From Clostridium sp. CAG:609 (lineage in GTDB: Bacteria; Bacillota_I; Bacilli_A; RF39; UBA660), in the NCBI GenBank assembly GCA_000438075.1, contig FR903540.1, positions 15,193 to 79,192 on the forward strand: a DNA stretch of 64,000 nt. Reading direction: 5' to 3'. Each line of letters opens with the position of its first letter. Positions within the stretch are counted from its first letter, which is position 1. The position numbers were made by a program, and so were the translations under genes. This document shows positions 63,975-64,000 of the stretch, in pieces. Below the pieces are notes generated by a model. That model was not told where the DNA came from, made no database searches, and saw only the letters and a program-made list of their open reading frames with translations.

Positions 63975-64000
63975 TGAACCCCAAATAGTAGACATTAATA
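63975..64000 (+). mobile_element. Possible IS3-type element end at the window edge
   Basis: TGAACCCCAAATAGTAGACA resembles the TGxACCCCAAAxAGTxAGACA-like terminal repeats of IS3/IS150-family elements. Only ~26 bases are visible, so this is a guess from sequence likeness. Confidence 0.25.

Noticed and set aside
1..64000. Mycoplasma-type code (TGA = Trp)
   Set aside because: tkt, the AI-2E transporter and the purine nucleoside phosphorylase end in TGA at their expected lengths, and Trp is encoded by TGG throughout.
1..64000. CRISPR arrays, tRNA or rRNA genes
   Set aside because: No regularly spaced repeats and no cloverleaf or rRNA segments were found by reading; a tRNAscan/Infernal run would settle the RNA genes.

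Overview
The window comes from a very AT-rich, low-GC Gram-positive bacterium. TGA acts as a stop and TGG as tryptophan, so the code is the standard bacterial one and not the mycoplasma one. Bacillus-type synteny is clear: tkt-sirA-yneF, then ybxB-rpoB-rpoC. T-box leaders precede alaS and aspS, and three spore-associated genes are present (sirA-like, a yjcZ-like tiny membrane protein, cotE). Many genes encode short or trimmed versions of universal proteins (AlaRS, Rel), and most operons are tightly packed. I infer a gut-type uncultured member of the Bacilli/Erysipelotrichia/RF39 neighbourhood; the family-level placement is a guess that marker-gene phylogeny would have to settle.

Layout: 1-7541 carries the 3' part of tkt, sirA, yneF, two small membrane proteins, a radical SAM/SPASM protein, a dGTPase-like HD protein and a YfmF/YfmH-type M16 peptidase pair. 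7561-9500 holds rpsD, def and a tiny membrane protein on the minus strand. 9635-12391 has ftsW and an AbiE-type toxin-antitoxin pair preceded by a duplicated regulatory repeat. 12628-22577 has hup, a membrane OB-fold-like protein, a decayed surface-protein remnant, ybxB, rpoB and rpoC. 22628-24571 has two unknown small genes and a TnpB gene with a structured RNA at its 3' end. 24580-26186 (minus) is capA-hit, divergent from cotE. 27700-34115 has a purine nucleoside phosphorylase, a phosphohexomutase, a repeat protein resembling sigma region 4, a beta-solenoid-like protein, an unknown protein and an AI-2E-family permease. 34112-36640 is a T-box(Ala)-kinase-alaS operon with a short AlaRS. 36805-38307 is a NUDIX/pyrophosphatase cluster with decayed members.

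The accessory core is 39543-59256. An acyl-adenylating enzyme gene (39916-41634) is partly duplicated at 47926-49089. Between the two copies lie an IS30 element and a compact four-gene cassette (43276-47788): a Rel-like alarmone protein with an apparently damaged synthetase site, a nucleotidyltransferase-fold protein, a class I aminoacyl-tRNA-synthetase-like core without an anticodon domain, and an S51-type serine hydrolase. A 40-codon leader peptide whose end forms one arm of an intrinsic terminator precedes it. This cassette is my strongest candidate for an undescribed system. Next come a hybrid histidine kinase with an HPt-REC partner, a Fic-fold protein lacking its catalytic His, and a five-gene operon (52790-59256) with three divergent J-domain proteins and no DnaK nearby, my second candidate. 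The window ends with T-box(Asp)-aspS, two paralogous Cys-rich exported proteins, and a possible IS3-type end at the edge.

Gene ends were taken from reading frames. Starts were chosen by Shine-Dalgarno spacing and family length, and often differ from the longest open frame. All functional names rest on motif recognition by eye, not on searches.
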